Origin: Pontimonas sp.
Lineage (GTDB): Bacteria; Actinomycetota; Actinomycetes; Actinomycetales; Microbacteriaceae
NCBI GenBank assembly: GCA_023263045.1
Contig: JALQXU010000042.1
Span: 1 to 7,707, forward strand
DNA: 7,707 nucleotides
Direction of reading: 5' to 3'
Shown: piece by piece, positions 1-6,143 of the stretch
Position numbering within the stretch: position 1 is the stretch's first letter
Layout of the letters: each line of letters opens with the position of its first letter
Translations under genes and position numbers: made by a program
Notes under the pieces: generated by a model
Told to the model about the DNA's origin: nothing
What the model saw: the letters and a program-made list of their open reading frames with translations, nothing else
The model's database searches: none

Positions 1-260
1 CCACCGGTGTCCCGCACCTCTTGTCCACGAACGAGGCCGTCGGTGGGCTTCAGAGCGATGGCGCGTACAAGGTCATCACCGAGGTGCTGCGCGACCTCGA
101 GAGTCAACACGGTGGTTTCACCACCGATCGTGATGTCGGTCTGCAAAGCGTTGTAGATCTCGGGGATCGAATCGTGGGGGAACTCCACGTCAACAACGGG
201 CCCCGTCACGCGGGCAACACGACCGGTGGCAGTGGCTTTCTTGGTGGCAGTCTTCGTCAT
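1..260 (-). CDS. atpD: ATP synthase F1 subunit beta, N-terminal part (partial)
   Basis: Catalytic subunit of the F1 head, which makes ATP from ADP and phosphate during gamma rotation. Only the first 86 codons are in the window; the nucleotide-binding domain lies beyond position 1. The visible protein starts MTKTATKKATATGRVARV and continues with GPVVDVEF, the beta-barrel crown typical of beta subunits, then a segment with VLTLEVAQHLGDDLVRAIA and PTDGLVRGQEV. A short Thr/Ala/Lys-rich stretch (residues 2-12) precedes the conserved GRVARVTGPVVDV core, as in many actinobacterial beta subunits. The ATG at 260-258 begins 16 nt after the atpG stop; the ribosome binding site is a weak A/G-rich stretch, so coupling to atpG is likely. 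Identity is certain from sequence and operon position. Confidence 0.97.
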   Translation of the reverse strand, partial: MTKTATKKATATGRVARVTGPVVDVEFPHDSIPEIYNALQTDITIGGETTVLTLEVAQHLGDDLVRAIALKPTDGLVRGQEVRDTG

Positions 261-276
261 CTCGTTTTCTCTTTCT

Positions 277-1176
277 TTACTTCGCCGAAGCGAGGGCGTC
301 GGCGCCGCCCACGATTTCGGAAATCTGTTGGGTAATTTCGGCCTGGCGAGCGTTGTTCGCGAGGCTGGTGTATTCACGGATGAGCTTGTCGGCATTGTCG
401 CTCGCCGACTTCATCGCCTTCTGGCGCGCAGCGTGCTCGGCTGCTGCGGATTGGAGCATTGCCGTGAAAATTCTGTTCTCGATATACACCGGCAGGAGTG
501 CATCCAGAACGTCATCGGGCTCAGGCTCAAACTCATAGAGGGGGAACACCTCGGTGTCACCGGGGTCTTCGACGCCCTCCACGACTTCCAGAGGAAGAAC
601 ACGAACAACCTCGGGAGCCTGGGTGACCAGGGACACAAAACGGTTGTAGACGATGTGAATCTCATCCACCCCGCCCTCGGAAGAATCCTTCGTGAACTGT
701 TCAATCAGGGTTTGAGCGATTTCTTTGGCGGTCTCGAATTGGGGCTGGTCGGTGTTGCCCGTCCACGATTTCTCGACCGGGCGCTGGCGGAACGTGAAGT
801 TCTGGACAGCTTTTCGACCGACGACATAGTTGACGACCTCTTTACCTTCGCCCTCCAGACGCTCACGAAGCTCGCCCGCCTCGCGCAACACCTGAGCGCT
901 GAAGGCACCAGCCAACCCACGATCCGAGGTGAAAATCACCATGGCAGCACGCGTCGGGTTCTCCGACTCGGTCAGCAGCGGGTGATCGATGTTGGAGTAG
1001 GTGGCCACGGCCGAAACGGCGCGGGTCACCGCACGCGTGTAGGGGGTAGCAGCGGTCATCCGGGCTTGAGCTTTCTGAATCCTGGATGCAGAAATGAGCT
1101 CCATAGCCCTCGTGATCTTCTTGGTTGTACTGGCAGAACGAATCTTCTGCCGATACACCCGAAGCTGCGCGCCCAT
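277..1176 (-). CDS. atpG: ATP synthase F1 subunit gamma
   Basis: Central rotor shaft linking the c-ring to the alpha3beta3 head. The 299-aa product has the family's two end helices that form the coiled-coil shaft: an N-terminal helix (about residues 1-55, with the conserved TKKITRAMELISASRIQKAQ at 18-37) and a C-terminal helix (about 230-290, with ENRIFTAMLQSAAAEHAARQ at 233-252). Between them is the Rossmann-like domain, with a TSDRGLAGAFS segment near 83-93. A short polar loop (FTKDSSEGGVDE, about 161-172) sits where mycobacterial gamma carries a longer actinobacterial insertion; I judge this by eye only. The ATG at 1176 follows AAAGGA (1187-1192) at 10 nt spacing, 28 nt after the atpA stop. 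Length is normal for the family. Confidence 0.98.
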   Translation of the reverse strand: MGAQLRVYRQKIRSASTTKKITRAMELISASRIQKAQARMTAATPYTRAVTRAVSAVATYSNIDHPLLTESENPTRAAMVIFTSDRGLAGAFSAQVLREAGELRERLEGEGKEVVNYVVGRKAVQNFTFRQRPVEKSWTGNTDQPQFETAKEIAQTLIEQFTKDSSEGGVDEIHIVYNRFVSLVTQAPEVVRVLPLEVVEGVEDPGDTEVFPLYEFEPEPDDVLDALLPVYIENRIFTAMLQSAAAEHAARQKAMKSASDNADKLIREYTSLANNARQAEITQQISEIVGGADALASAK

Positions 1177-1204
1177 TGCTCGTTAGTCCTTTACTCGCCT
1201 GTGT

Positions 1205-2842
1205 CTAGCGCTTGCGCTTGACGATCTTTTCCTGGTTGATGTCTTCTTCGGGAATCTCAGCGAACTCTTCGCTTCCCGGAGCACCGAGACCCTCAGCGCC
1301 GGAGCCCTGGAAGGCGACTACAAACTTGTCGACTTCCTTCTCGAGCTCGGCCTTGGTGTCATCATCGAGCACATTGGTCTTGCGCAACGTGTCGAGAATC
1401 TTGGTGTTGCGGCGGAGATGATCGAGCAGCTCGGCCTCAAACTTGAGCACGTCCTCCACCTCGATGGTGTCGAGCTTTCCGTTGGTTCCGGCCCAAATGG
1501 ACACCACCTGCTCCTCCACCGGATACGGGGAGTACTGCGGCTGCTTGAGAAGCTCGGTCAAGCGGGCTCCTCGCGCCAGCTGGCGACGGCTCGCTGCATC
1601 GAGGTCGGAGGCGAACATGGCGAAGGCTTCGAGTGAGCGGTACTGCGCCAGCTCGAGCTTCAGAGTTCCCGACACCGACTTGATCGATTTCACCTGCGCA
1701 TCTCCACCCACACGGGACACCGAAATACCCACGTCCACTGCGGGTCGCTGGTTGGCGAGGAAGAGGTCTGACTGCAAGAAGATCTGACCGTCGGTAATCG
1801 AAATCACGTTCGTCGGAATGAACGCGGACACGTCATTAGCCTTCGTCTCGATGATCGGCAGACCGGTCATCGAACCGCCGCCCATTTCGTCGGAGAGCTT
1901 CGCGCAACGCTCAAGAAGACGGGAGTGCAAGTAGAAGACGTCACCGGGGTACGCCTCACGGCCCGGCGGGCGACGCAAGAGCAAGGACACCGCACGATAA
2001 GCCTCAGCCTGCTTCGAGAGGTCATCAAAAATGATGAGCACGTGCTTCGAGTTGTACATCCAGTGCTGACCGATTGCGGACCCGGTGTAGGGGGCGAGGT
2101 ACTTGAACCCTGCAGGGTCGGAAGCGGGGGCGGCCACGATGGTGGTGTACTCCATGGCGCCAGCCTCTTCGAGCGCACCGCGCACACCGGCAATGGTGGA
2201 ACCCTTCTGTCCGATCGCAACATAGATGCAGCGCACCTGCTTCTCGGGGTCACCCGAGTCCCAGTTTGCTTTCTGGTTGATGATGGTGTCGACGGCAATC
2301 GCTGTCTTACCGGTCTGGCGGTCACCAATAATCAACTGGCGCTGTCCCCGACCCACCGGGATCATGGCGTCAATGGCCTTGATTCCGGTCTGCAAAGGCT
2401 CGTGCACGCTACGACGGGCCATTACGCCTGGTGCCTGGAGCTCGAGGGCGCGACGACCCTCCGACTTGATAGCGCCCATGCCATCAATCGGATTACCCAG
2501 GGGGTCAACCACGCGACCAAGGAAAGCATCACCGACGGGAACCGAGAGCACTTCACCGGTCCGGGTTACTTCCTGACCCGCCTCGATACCGCTGAACTCA
2601 CCGAGAACAACGACACCGATCTCGTTCTCATCCAGGTTCTGAGCCAATCCGAGAGTTCCATCCTCGAACTTCACCAACTCGTTGGCCATCACTCCGGGGA
2701 GACCCTCGACATGCGCGATGCCATCCGCGGCGTCCACCACGTGACCCACCTCGGTGGTGGCGGCGGTGCCGGGGTCATAGGACTTGGCAAAGTCCTTCAG
2801 GGCATCGCGGATGTGATCCGGGTTGATTGTCAGTTCAGCCAT
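1205..2842 (-). CDS. atpA: ATP synthase F1 subunit alpha
   Basis: Non-catalytic nucleotide-binding subunit of the F1 hexamer. In the 545-aa product I can place the Walker A P-loop GDRQTGKT (173-180), the Walker B strand VLIIFDD (268-274), the family signature PAVDVGISVS (367-376), and SRVGG (376-380), whose R377 matches the arginine finger that reaches into the beta active site. The N-terminal crown (about 25-95) and C-terminal helical domain (about 380-510) are complete. About 35 residues follow the usual end of the protein (about 511-545): an acidic EEFAEIPEEDINQ stretch, then the basic end KIVKRKR. Mycobacterial alpha has a comparable extension that suppresses ATP hydrolysis. The ATG at 2842 has AAAGGA (2849-2854) 6 nt upstream, and the gene starts 30 nt after atpH. 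Confidence 0.99.
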   Translation of the reverse strand: MAELTINPDHIRDALKDFAKSYDPGTAATTEVGHVVDAADGIAHVEGLPGVMANELVKFEDGTLGLAQNLDENEIGVVVLGEFSGIEAGQEVTRTGEVLSVPVGDAFLGRVVDPLGNPIDGMGAIKSEGRRALELQAPGVMARRSVHEPLQTGIKAIDAMIPVGRGQRQLIIGDRQTGKTAIAVDTIINQKANWDSGDPEKQVRCIYVAIGQKGSTIAGVRGALEEAGAMEYTTIVAAPASDPAGFKYLAPYTGSAIGQHWMYNSKHVLIIFDDLSKQAEAYRAVSLLLRRPPGREAYPGDVFYLHSRLLERCAKLSDEMGGGSMTGLPIIETKANDVSAFIPTNVISITDGQIFLQSDLFLANQRPAVDVGISVSRVGGDAQVKSIKSVSGTLKLELAQYRSLEAFAMFASDLDAASRRQLARGARLTELLKQPQYSPYPVEEQVVSIWAGTNGKLDTIEVEDVLKFEAELLDHLRRNTKILDTLRKTNVLDDDTKAELEKEVDKFVVAFQGSGAEGLGAPGSEEFAEIPEEDINQEKIVKRKR

Positions 2843-2872
2843 GGTTTTTCCTTTGGTTGTGTGTCACCAGCG

Positions 2873-3658
2873 CTAGCCGGCAAGTTTCATTCTCAAGTCC
2901 TGTAGCCGGGTGGCCACGCTTCCATCAATCACGTCATCGCCCACGCGGATACGAGCTCCACCGACGACGGAGTCGTCGATTCGCTGCGCAATGTAGTGCG
3001 GGCGCTGATACTTCTTCTCCAGGAGCTTCTCGATCTGGGCCTGCTGAGCAGCGCTCAGAGGGGTAGCAACGGTCACCACTGCCAGGCCTTTCCCACCCTG
3101 GTCGGCAACGGTTTCTGCCGCGTCACTGAGCATGCGTCCGATGCGCCGACCGCGCGAGTCTGAGACGAGGTGGCGCACGATAGCCTCGGCCTCGGCGGAC
3201 ACCTTTCCTCCCACGAGAGCACTCACCAGAGTTGCTTTTGCCTCGGCAGAGGCGCGCTTGGACCCGACCGCGAGCTCGACCTCCGGGTCGGAGTGGATGA
3301 GTGCCTGGATAGCGAGTAGCTCTCCCACCAGGTCTGACTCTCCTGCAACCTGAGCGAGCATCCTGATGCCAAGCTCCTCGAGAGCGGCCTGGAGGTCCTC
3401 GGGTGTCGACCAGGGAAGAGCCACGAGCTGGCCAATCAGCTTCTTCGCGTCGGTGGACAACGACGCGAACGCGCTCGTAGCGAGAGCGTGCAAGGCTTTC
3501 TGGTCGGCAGAGGAATCGGCAAGCGCTCCACGCAGTGCCTTCGACCCCGACAATCCCAAAGCAGCAGCAAAGAGCGAACTGGCGAGCTCACTCGTTGCCG
3601 CATACCCATCAAGGCTCGAGCGAGCCTCGATGAGGGATTGCGTGGTCTGTGCACCCAT
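2873..3658 (-). CDS. atpH: ATP synthase F1 subunit delta (OSCP-type)
   Basis: Peripheral-stalk subunit that ties the b dimer to the top of the F1 head. The 261-aa product is longer than the roughly 180 aa of E. coli delta, but normal for actinobacteria, which carry extra sequence in the middle. The N-terminal helical part (SLIEARSSLDGYA onward) is Ala/Leu-rich. The diagnostic C-terminal block DDSVVGGARIRVGDDVIDGS (about 228-247) matches the delta/OSCP signature and is followed by SVATRLQDLRMKLAG at the end. In mycobacteria delta is fused to a b-like protein; here it stands alone. The ATG at 3658 comes 2 nt after the atpF stop with no good ribosome binding site in front, so translation probably depends on ribosomes finishing atpF. 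Confidence 0.97.
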   Translation of the reverse strand: MGAQTTQSLIEARSSLDGYAATSELASSLFAAALGLSGSKALRGALADSSADQKALHALATSAFASLSTDAKKLIGQLVALPWSTPEDLQAALEELGIRMLAQVAGESDLVGELLAIQALIHSDPEVELAVGSKRASAEAKATLVSALVGGKVSAEAEAIVRHLVSDSRGRRIGRMLSDAAETVADQGGKGLAVVTVATPLSAAQQAQIEKLLEKKYQRPHYIAQRIDDSVVGGARIRVGDDVIDGSVATRLQDLRMKLAG

Positions 3659-3660
3659 GG

Positions 3661-4272
3661 TTACGTGGTGGCCTTCTTTGCGGGGGTCTTCTTCGCTGCG
3701 GGCTTCTTCGCGGGAGCCTTTTTGGCCGGCGCGGAAGCTTCTTTGTCGAGGTCAGCCAAGAGCTTGTCGACCACGGACGCCGCTTTCGCGTCCTCCGAGA
3801 GTCGCTCCTGAACGACCGCCGAGGCCAAATCAAGCGCCAAGTTCCCGACCTCTTTGCGTAACGAGAGAACAGCCTGGTGGCGTTCCGCTTCGATTTGCGC
3901 CTGAGCGTTCTCGGCTATCCGGTCCGCTTCTGCCTGAGCAGAGGTCTTCATTTCTTGAAGAATCTGAGTTCCCTCAGCGCGGGCCTGGTCCCTAATGCTG
4001 GCGGCTTCCGCTCTGGCATCGGCAAGCAAGGCGTTGTATTTCTCTAACGCCTCCTTAGCTTCCGCTTGAGCAGACTCTGCCTGGGCGATACCGCCCTCGA
4101 TAGCCTCGGAGCGCTCATCCAGTGTCTTCTGCAGTCTGGGCAACACAACGCGCCAGAACAGCAGCAACACCAAAGCAAACGGAATGATCGACCAGACAAT
4201 GTCATAGATCGCGGGGAGCAACGGGTTCGATGCTTCCCCTTCCGCTGCGAGAAGGAGTGCTTCGGTCTGCAT
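3661..4272 (-). CDS. atpF: ATP synthase Fo subunit b with lysine-rich C-terminal tail
   Basis: Membrane-anchored stator arm that dimerises and binds delta. The 203-aa product has a short N-terminus, one transmembrane helix (about 22-46, IYDIVWSIIPFALVLLLFW), then a long Ala/Glu/Lys-rich helix typical of the b dimer (about 47-160, with LPRLQKTLDERSEAIEGGIA at 44-63). The canonical end (LVxxERLSEDAKAASVVDKLLADL type) is reached near residue 175. The last 25 residues are an unusual Lys/Ala/Pro repeat with four KK pairs (184-185, 189-190, 194-195, 199-200), like the tail of histone H1. The ATG at 4272 is 8 nt after the atpE stop; only a weak GGATAGG-like element precedes it, so coupling to atpE is likely. 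Confidence 0.97.
   Translation of the reverse strand: MQTEALLLAAEGEASNPLLPAIYDIVWSIIPFALVLLLFWRVVLPRLQKTLDERSEAIEGGIAQAESAQAEAKEALEKYNALLADARAEAASIRDQARAEGTQILQEMKTSAQAEADRIAENAQAQIEAERHQAVLSLRKEVGNLALDLASAVVQERLSEDAKAASVVDKLLADLDKEASAPAKKAPAKKPAAKKTPAKKATT
3664..3738 (-). other. Lys/Ala/Pro repeat coding for the H1-like tail of subunit b
   Basis: This stretch encodes residues 179-203 of the b subunit. The protein is built from imperfect PAKK units (APAKK, APAKK, PAAKK, TPAKK) with eight lysines, four prolines and no acidic residue. The rest of the b stalk is a mixed acidic/basic helix, so the composition changes abruptly at about residue 180. Such tails are common on actinobacterial DNA-binding proteins, but I do not know them as a standard part of subunit b. 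Confidence 0.8.
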
Positions 4273-4280
4273 GATGGGGC

Positions 4281-4517
4281 CTATCCGGTGAAGATGAAGT
4301 ATGTGGCGATACCGATGAAGGCCAGTGCTTCAGTAAAGGCGATACCGATATACATCAAGACCGTCAGGCGGCCCTGAAGTTCAGGTTGGCGAGCAACAGA
4401 CTCAATGGTCTTGCCCACCACGATGCCCACGCCGATAGCGGGGCCGATAGCTGCAAGGCCGTAACCGACCGTTGCAATGTTTCCGGAGAGTTCGGCGAGT
4501 ACCGAGGTTGTGTCCAC
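4281..4517 (-). CDS. atpE: ATP synthase Fo subunit c (proteolipid)
   Basis: Monomer of the rotor ring that carries protons through the membrane. The 78-aa hairpin protein has two transmembrane helices (about 13-38 and 51-76) joined by the polar loop ARQPELQGR (42-50). The first helix shows a small-residue packing motif (GYGLAAIGPAIGVGIVVG, 18-35). The second carries the ion-binding carboxylate E63 in AFTEALAFIG. E63 is followed by Ala-Leu, not the Ser/Thr often seen in sodium-binding rings, so proton coupling is the better inference. The start is GTG at 4517, chosen because GGAAGG lies 8 nt upstream (4526-4531) and the protein then begins MDTTSVLAEL, normal for the family. A hairpin precedes the ribosome binding site. 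Confidence 0.98.
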   Translation of the reverse strand: MDTTSVLAELSGNIATVGYGLAAIGPAIGVGIVVGKTIESVARQPELQGRLTVLMYIGIAFTEALAFIGIATYFIFTG

Positions 4518-4525
4518 AGGTGTTT

Positions 4526-4531
4526 CCTTCC
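4526..4531 (-). promoter_or_regulatory. Ribosome binding site of atpE
   Basis: GGAAGG on the minus strand, 8 nt before the GTG start of atpE, with 6 nt between it and the foot of the upstream hairpin. It decides the GTG start. It is among the best Shine-Dalgarno matches in the operon, which fits the need for about ten c subunits per complex. Confidence 0.75.
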
Positions 4532-4537
4532 ATGTTG

Positions 4538-4562
4538 TCAGTCCGATGGCGTATCGGACTGA
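4538..4562 (-). promoter_or_regulatory. Perfect 10-bp hairpin between atpB and atpE
   Basis: Arms 4538-4547 and 4553-4562 are exact inverted repeats (TCAGTCCGAT and ATCGGACTGA) with a 5-nt loop. It begins 3 nt after the atpB stop codon and ends 6 nt before the atpE Shine-Dalgarno. No U-run follows, so it is unlikely to be an intrinsic terminator. An RNA-stability or processing element that favours atpE-distal mRNA, or a translation-shaping structure, is more plausible; that role is inferred. Confidence 0.6.
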
Positions 4563-4565
4563 GGT

Positions 4566-5375
4566 TTAGTGTTCCTCCGCCAGCGCGAGCTGGAGGTAGA
4601 CGGCGGTCAAAAGAGTAAAGACATAAGCCTGCAGGGTCGCGACCAGCAGTTCAAAGAACGTGAACGCGATGCTAAAGGCGATGGTTCCAATTCCGAAGAA
4701 AGCCATCCAGGAATCGGAATACAGGATGAAGAAGTGGGTGGAAGAGAAGAACAGGACGAGCAGGAAGTGACCCACGACCATGTTCATCAGCAGACGAAGA
4801 GTCAACGTGACCGGGCGAAGGATGAAGGTCGAAACAAACTCAATCGGCGTCACGATGATGTACAGAGGCCACGGGACACCCGGAGGCAACAGCGCGTTCT
4901 TCAAAAAAGCGCCGGGGTGCTTGCGCAAACCCGCATACACAAAGGCCAAGTAGGCAGCAACGGCGAGAACCAGAGGCATTCCGATCACACTGGTGCCGGC
5001 AATGTTCAGACCGGGAATAATTCCCGTCACATTCATGAACCAGACGAGAAAGAAAATGGTGGTCAACAGCGGAAGGAAGCGCTTGCCATCCTTCTCACCG
5101 AGCAAATCCTCGGCAATGTTAACGCGAACCAGATTCAACGCCATCTCAATGGTTCCTTGGAATCGGCCCGGAACCATGCGCATCTTGCGAGTGCCCAACC
5201 AGAAGACCAAAACGAGGGCGACGACCGCGAGAAGCCGGACCAGAATGATTCGGTTGACCTCAAAAATGGTGCCCTCAAAGAGCACCGCTGGAGGGAAGAA
5301 TTCCTCAATCGTCGGGGGACTGAAAGTTTCACCGGCTGCTAACTGGAACAGCGTGTCAGTGGCTTCTGTGAACAG
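4566..5375 (-). CDS. atpB: ATP synthase Fo subunit a (probable CTG start)
   Basis: Stator half of the proton channel against the c-ring. From the GTG at 5285 the protein is 239 aa, with about five to six hydrophobic helices, the essential arginine in LTLRLLMNMVVGH (R164 in that numbering; E. coli R210 equivalent), and the C-terminal block FELLVATLQAYVFTLLTAVY with the conserved Gln. The reading frame continues upstream and encodes FSPPTIEEFFPPAV directly before LFEGTIFEVNR. That resembles the N-terminus of other actinobacterial a subunits (Streptomyces has FPAPGLHSFLFDPLF before its first helix), so GTG 5285 looks too short. No ATG, GTG or TTG occurs in frame between 5285 and the stop codon at 5424-5426. 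The best-placed start is CTG at 5375 with GGAG 6 nt upstream, giving 269 aa. Gene identity is certain; the start is not. Confidence 0.9.
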   Translation of the reverse strand: MFTEATDTLFQLAAGETFSPPTIEEFFPPAVLFEGTIFEVNRIILVRLLAVVALVLVFWLGTRKMRMVPGRFQGTIEMALNLVRVNIAEDLLGEKDGKRFLPLLTTIFFLVWFMNVTGIIPGLNIAGTSVIGMPLVLAVAAYLAFVYAGLRKHPGAFLKNALLPPGVPWPLYIIVTPIEFVSTFILRPVTLTLRLLMNMVVGHFLLVLFFSSTHFFILYSDSWMAFFGIGTIAFSIAFTFFELLVATLQAYVFTLLTAVYLQLALAEEH

Positions 5376-5381
5376 CTCTGT

Positions 5382-5385
5382 CTCC
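5382..5385 (-). promoter_or_regulatory. Candidate ribosome binding site for a CTG start of atpB
   Basis: GGAG on the minus strand, 6 nt before the CTG at 5373-5375. The other possible starts have poorer sites: before GTG 5285 the only AGGA lies about 16 nt away, and CTG codons at 5351 and 5387 have none. This is the main reason for choosing 5375. Confidence 0.45.
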
Positions 5386-5427
5386 AGTTTCGGGGCGCAA
5401 AGAAGCGCGGCGAATGTCGTCTTTCAG

Positions 5428-5456
5428 ACTCTAGCAAAGCAAACCTGGGAGTAACG
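5428..5456 (-). promoter_or_regulatory. Possible weak promoter of the atp operon
   Basis: In the gap of about 90 nt between the YrdC gene and atpB there is an extended -10-like TGCTAGAGT (5436-5428; TAGAGT matches TATAAT at four of six). Seventeen nt upstream is a poor -35 (CGTTAC, 5456-5451). It would place a transcript start about 45 nt before the proposed atpB CTG. The match is weak and could be chance; the position is what an operon promoter needs. Confidence 0.25.
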
Positions 5457-5465
5457 AATCGGGCT

Positions 5466-6143
5466 TCAGCCCTTGGTTGAGGCAAATTTCTCTGGCGACA
5501 CCACATCAAAAAGGTCCGCAATCGGAATCGAACCCTCCCGCACAATGCGAAGCTTTCCCTGCGGAGCATCGAGCGAGGTCGCATCGATCACCGTCGACAC
5601 TTCTTTGCCCGGTTTCTCCTCAGCGGCGGCTAGAACAACCGCTACCGAAGCCTCAAACCGCTTCTGAAGAGCAGCGGGAGACACGAGAAGTTTCCCGCCA
5701 ACCTCCCACGCACCCGATTGGGCAAGGGGTCCCGTTTCGCTCAACAATTCCAACGCGATGCGGTTAGCGGGCATTCGCAACGCTACTGTTCCCGCAGTAT
5801 CTCCAAGATCCCAAAGGAGCGACTCGCCCGCGGGGACGATCAGAGTGAGTGCTCCTGGCCAAAACTCGCCGGCCAAGGCCGCCACGTCCTCAGCAACCTC
5901 AGCTGCAAGGGCGCGCAGGGTGGGAATACCGGGTACAAAGACAGACACGGGTGCGCCCTCGGGCATTCCCCTCGCCTCTCGCAAGGCCGCAACGGCGCTG
6001 GGTTTGAACGCATCGGCGACCAGGGCGTAGGTGGTGTCGGTGGGAACACAGACAACCTGACCGCGACCGATGGCCATGCGGGCATGCCGCATACCCTGGA
6101 GTAGTTCCGCTTTCTGGGCGGTTCTAAAAAGTTCTGCGCTCAC
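5466..6143 (-). CDS. YrdC/Sua5-family protein with altered active-site motifs
   Basis: Related to L-threonylcarbamoyladenylate synthase (TsaC/Sua5), which makes the precursor of the tRNA t6A modification in the cytoplasm. The 225-aa product shows the fold's landmarks: PTDTTYALVADAF (34-46; usual form PTDTVYGLGADAF), EFWPGALTLIVP (93-104), WDLGDTAGTVALRMP (111-125), STVIDAT (183-189) and IVREGSIP (200-207). Two normally conserved signatures are changed. The K-x-R of KGRP/KGRG is R-G-M-P (58-61), and the SAN of the SSANxSG motif reads SGAW (143-146). Catalytic activity is therefore doubtful, or the substrate differs. The start is GTG at 6143, overlapping the aminotransferase stop (GTGA) with GGGAAG about 9 nt upstream, so the pair is translationally coupled. 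Family membership is firm; function is open. Confidence 0.85.
   Translation of the reverse strand: MSAELFRTAQKAELLQGMRHARMAIGRGQVVCVPTDTTYALVADAFKPSAVAALREARGMPEGAPVSVFVPGIPTLRALAAEVAEDVAALAGEFWPGALTLIVPAGESLLWDLGDTAGTVALRMPANRIALELLSETGPLAQSGAWEVGGKLLVSPAALQKRFEASVAVVLAAAEEKPGKEVSTVIDATSLDAPQGKLRIVREGSIPIADLFDVVSPEKFASTKG

Noticed and set aside
226..1221. Long open frame (331 codons) on the plus strand opposite atpG
   Set aside because: It is antisense to a certain gene, has no recognisable domain, and is explained by codon bias of the GC-rich minus-strand gene suppressing stops in the opposing frame.
1925..2905. Open frame of 326 codons on the plus strand opposite atpA
   Set aside because: Same shadow effect. 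The protein is a string of low-information residues mirroring atpA codons, with no ribosome site or family resemblance.
4569..5342. Plus-strand open frame of 257 codons opposite atpB, rich in Gln, Arg, Asp and Asn
   Set aside because: The hydrophilic composition is what results from reading the antisense of hydrophobic membrane-helix codons; it spans almost exactly the atpB body and is not a gene.
5461..5474. Short GGGC-TGAA-GCCC hairpin overlapping the YrdC gene stop as an intrinsic terminator
   Set aside because: The stem is only about four base pairs and no U-run follows, so it is not credible as a terminator.
5339..5584. Minus-strand open frame (81 codons) bridging the end of the YrdC gene and the atpB leader, as a possible small upstream protein
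   Set aside because: It starts inside the YrdC gene in another frame, has an Arg/Cys-rich composition without membrane segments, and does not look like AtpI.
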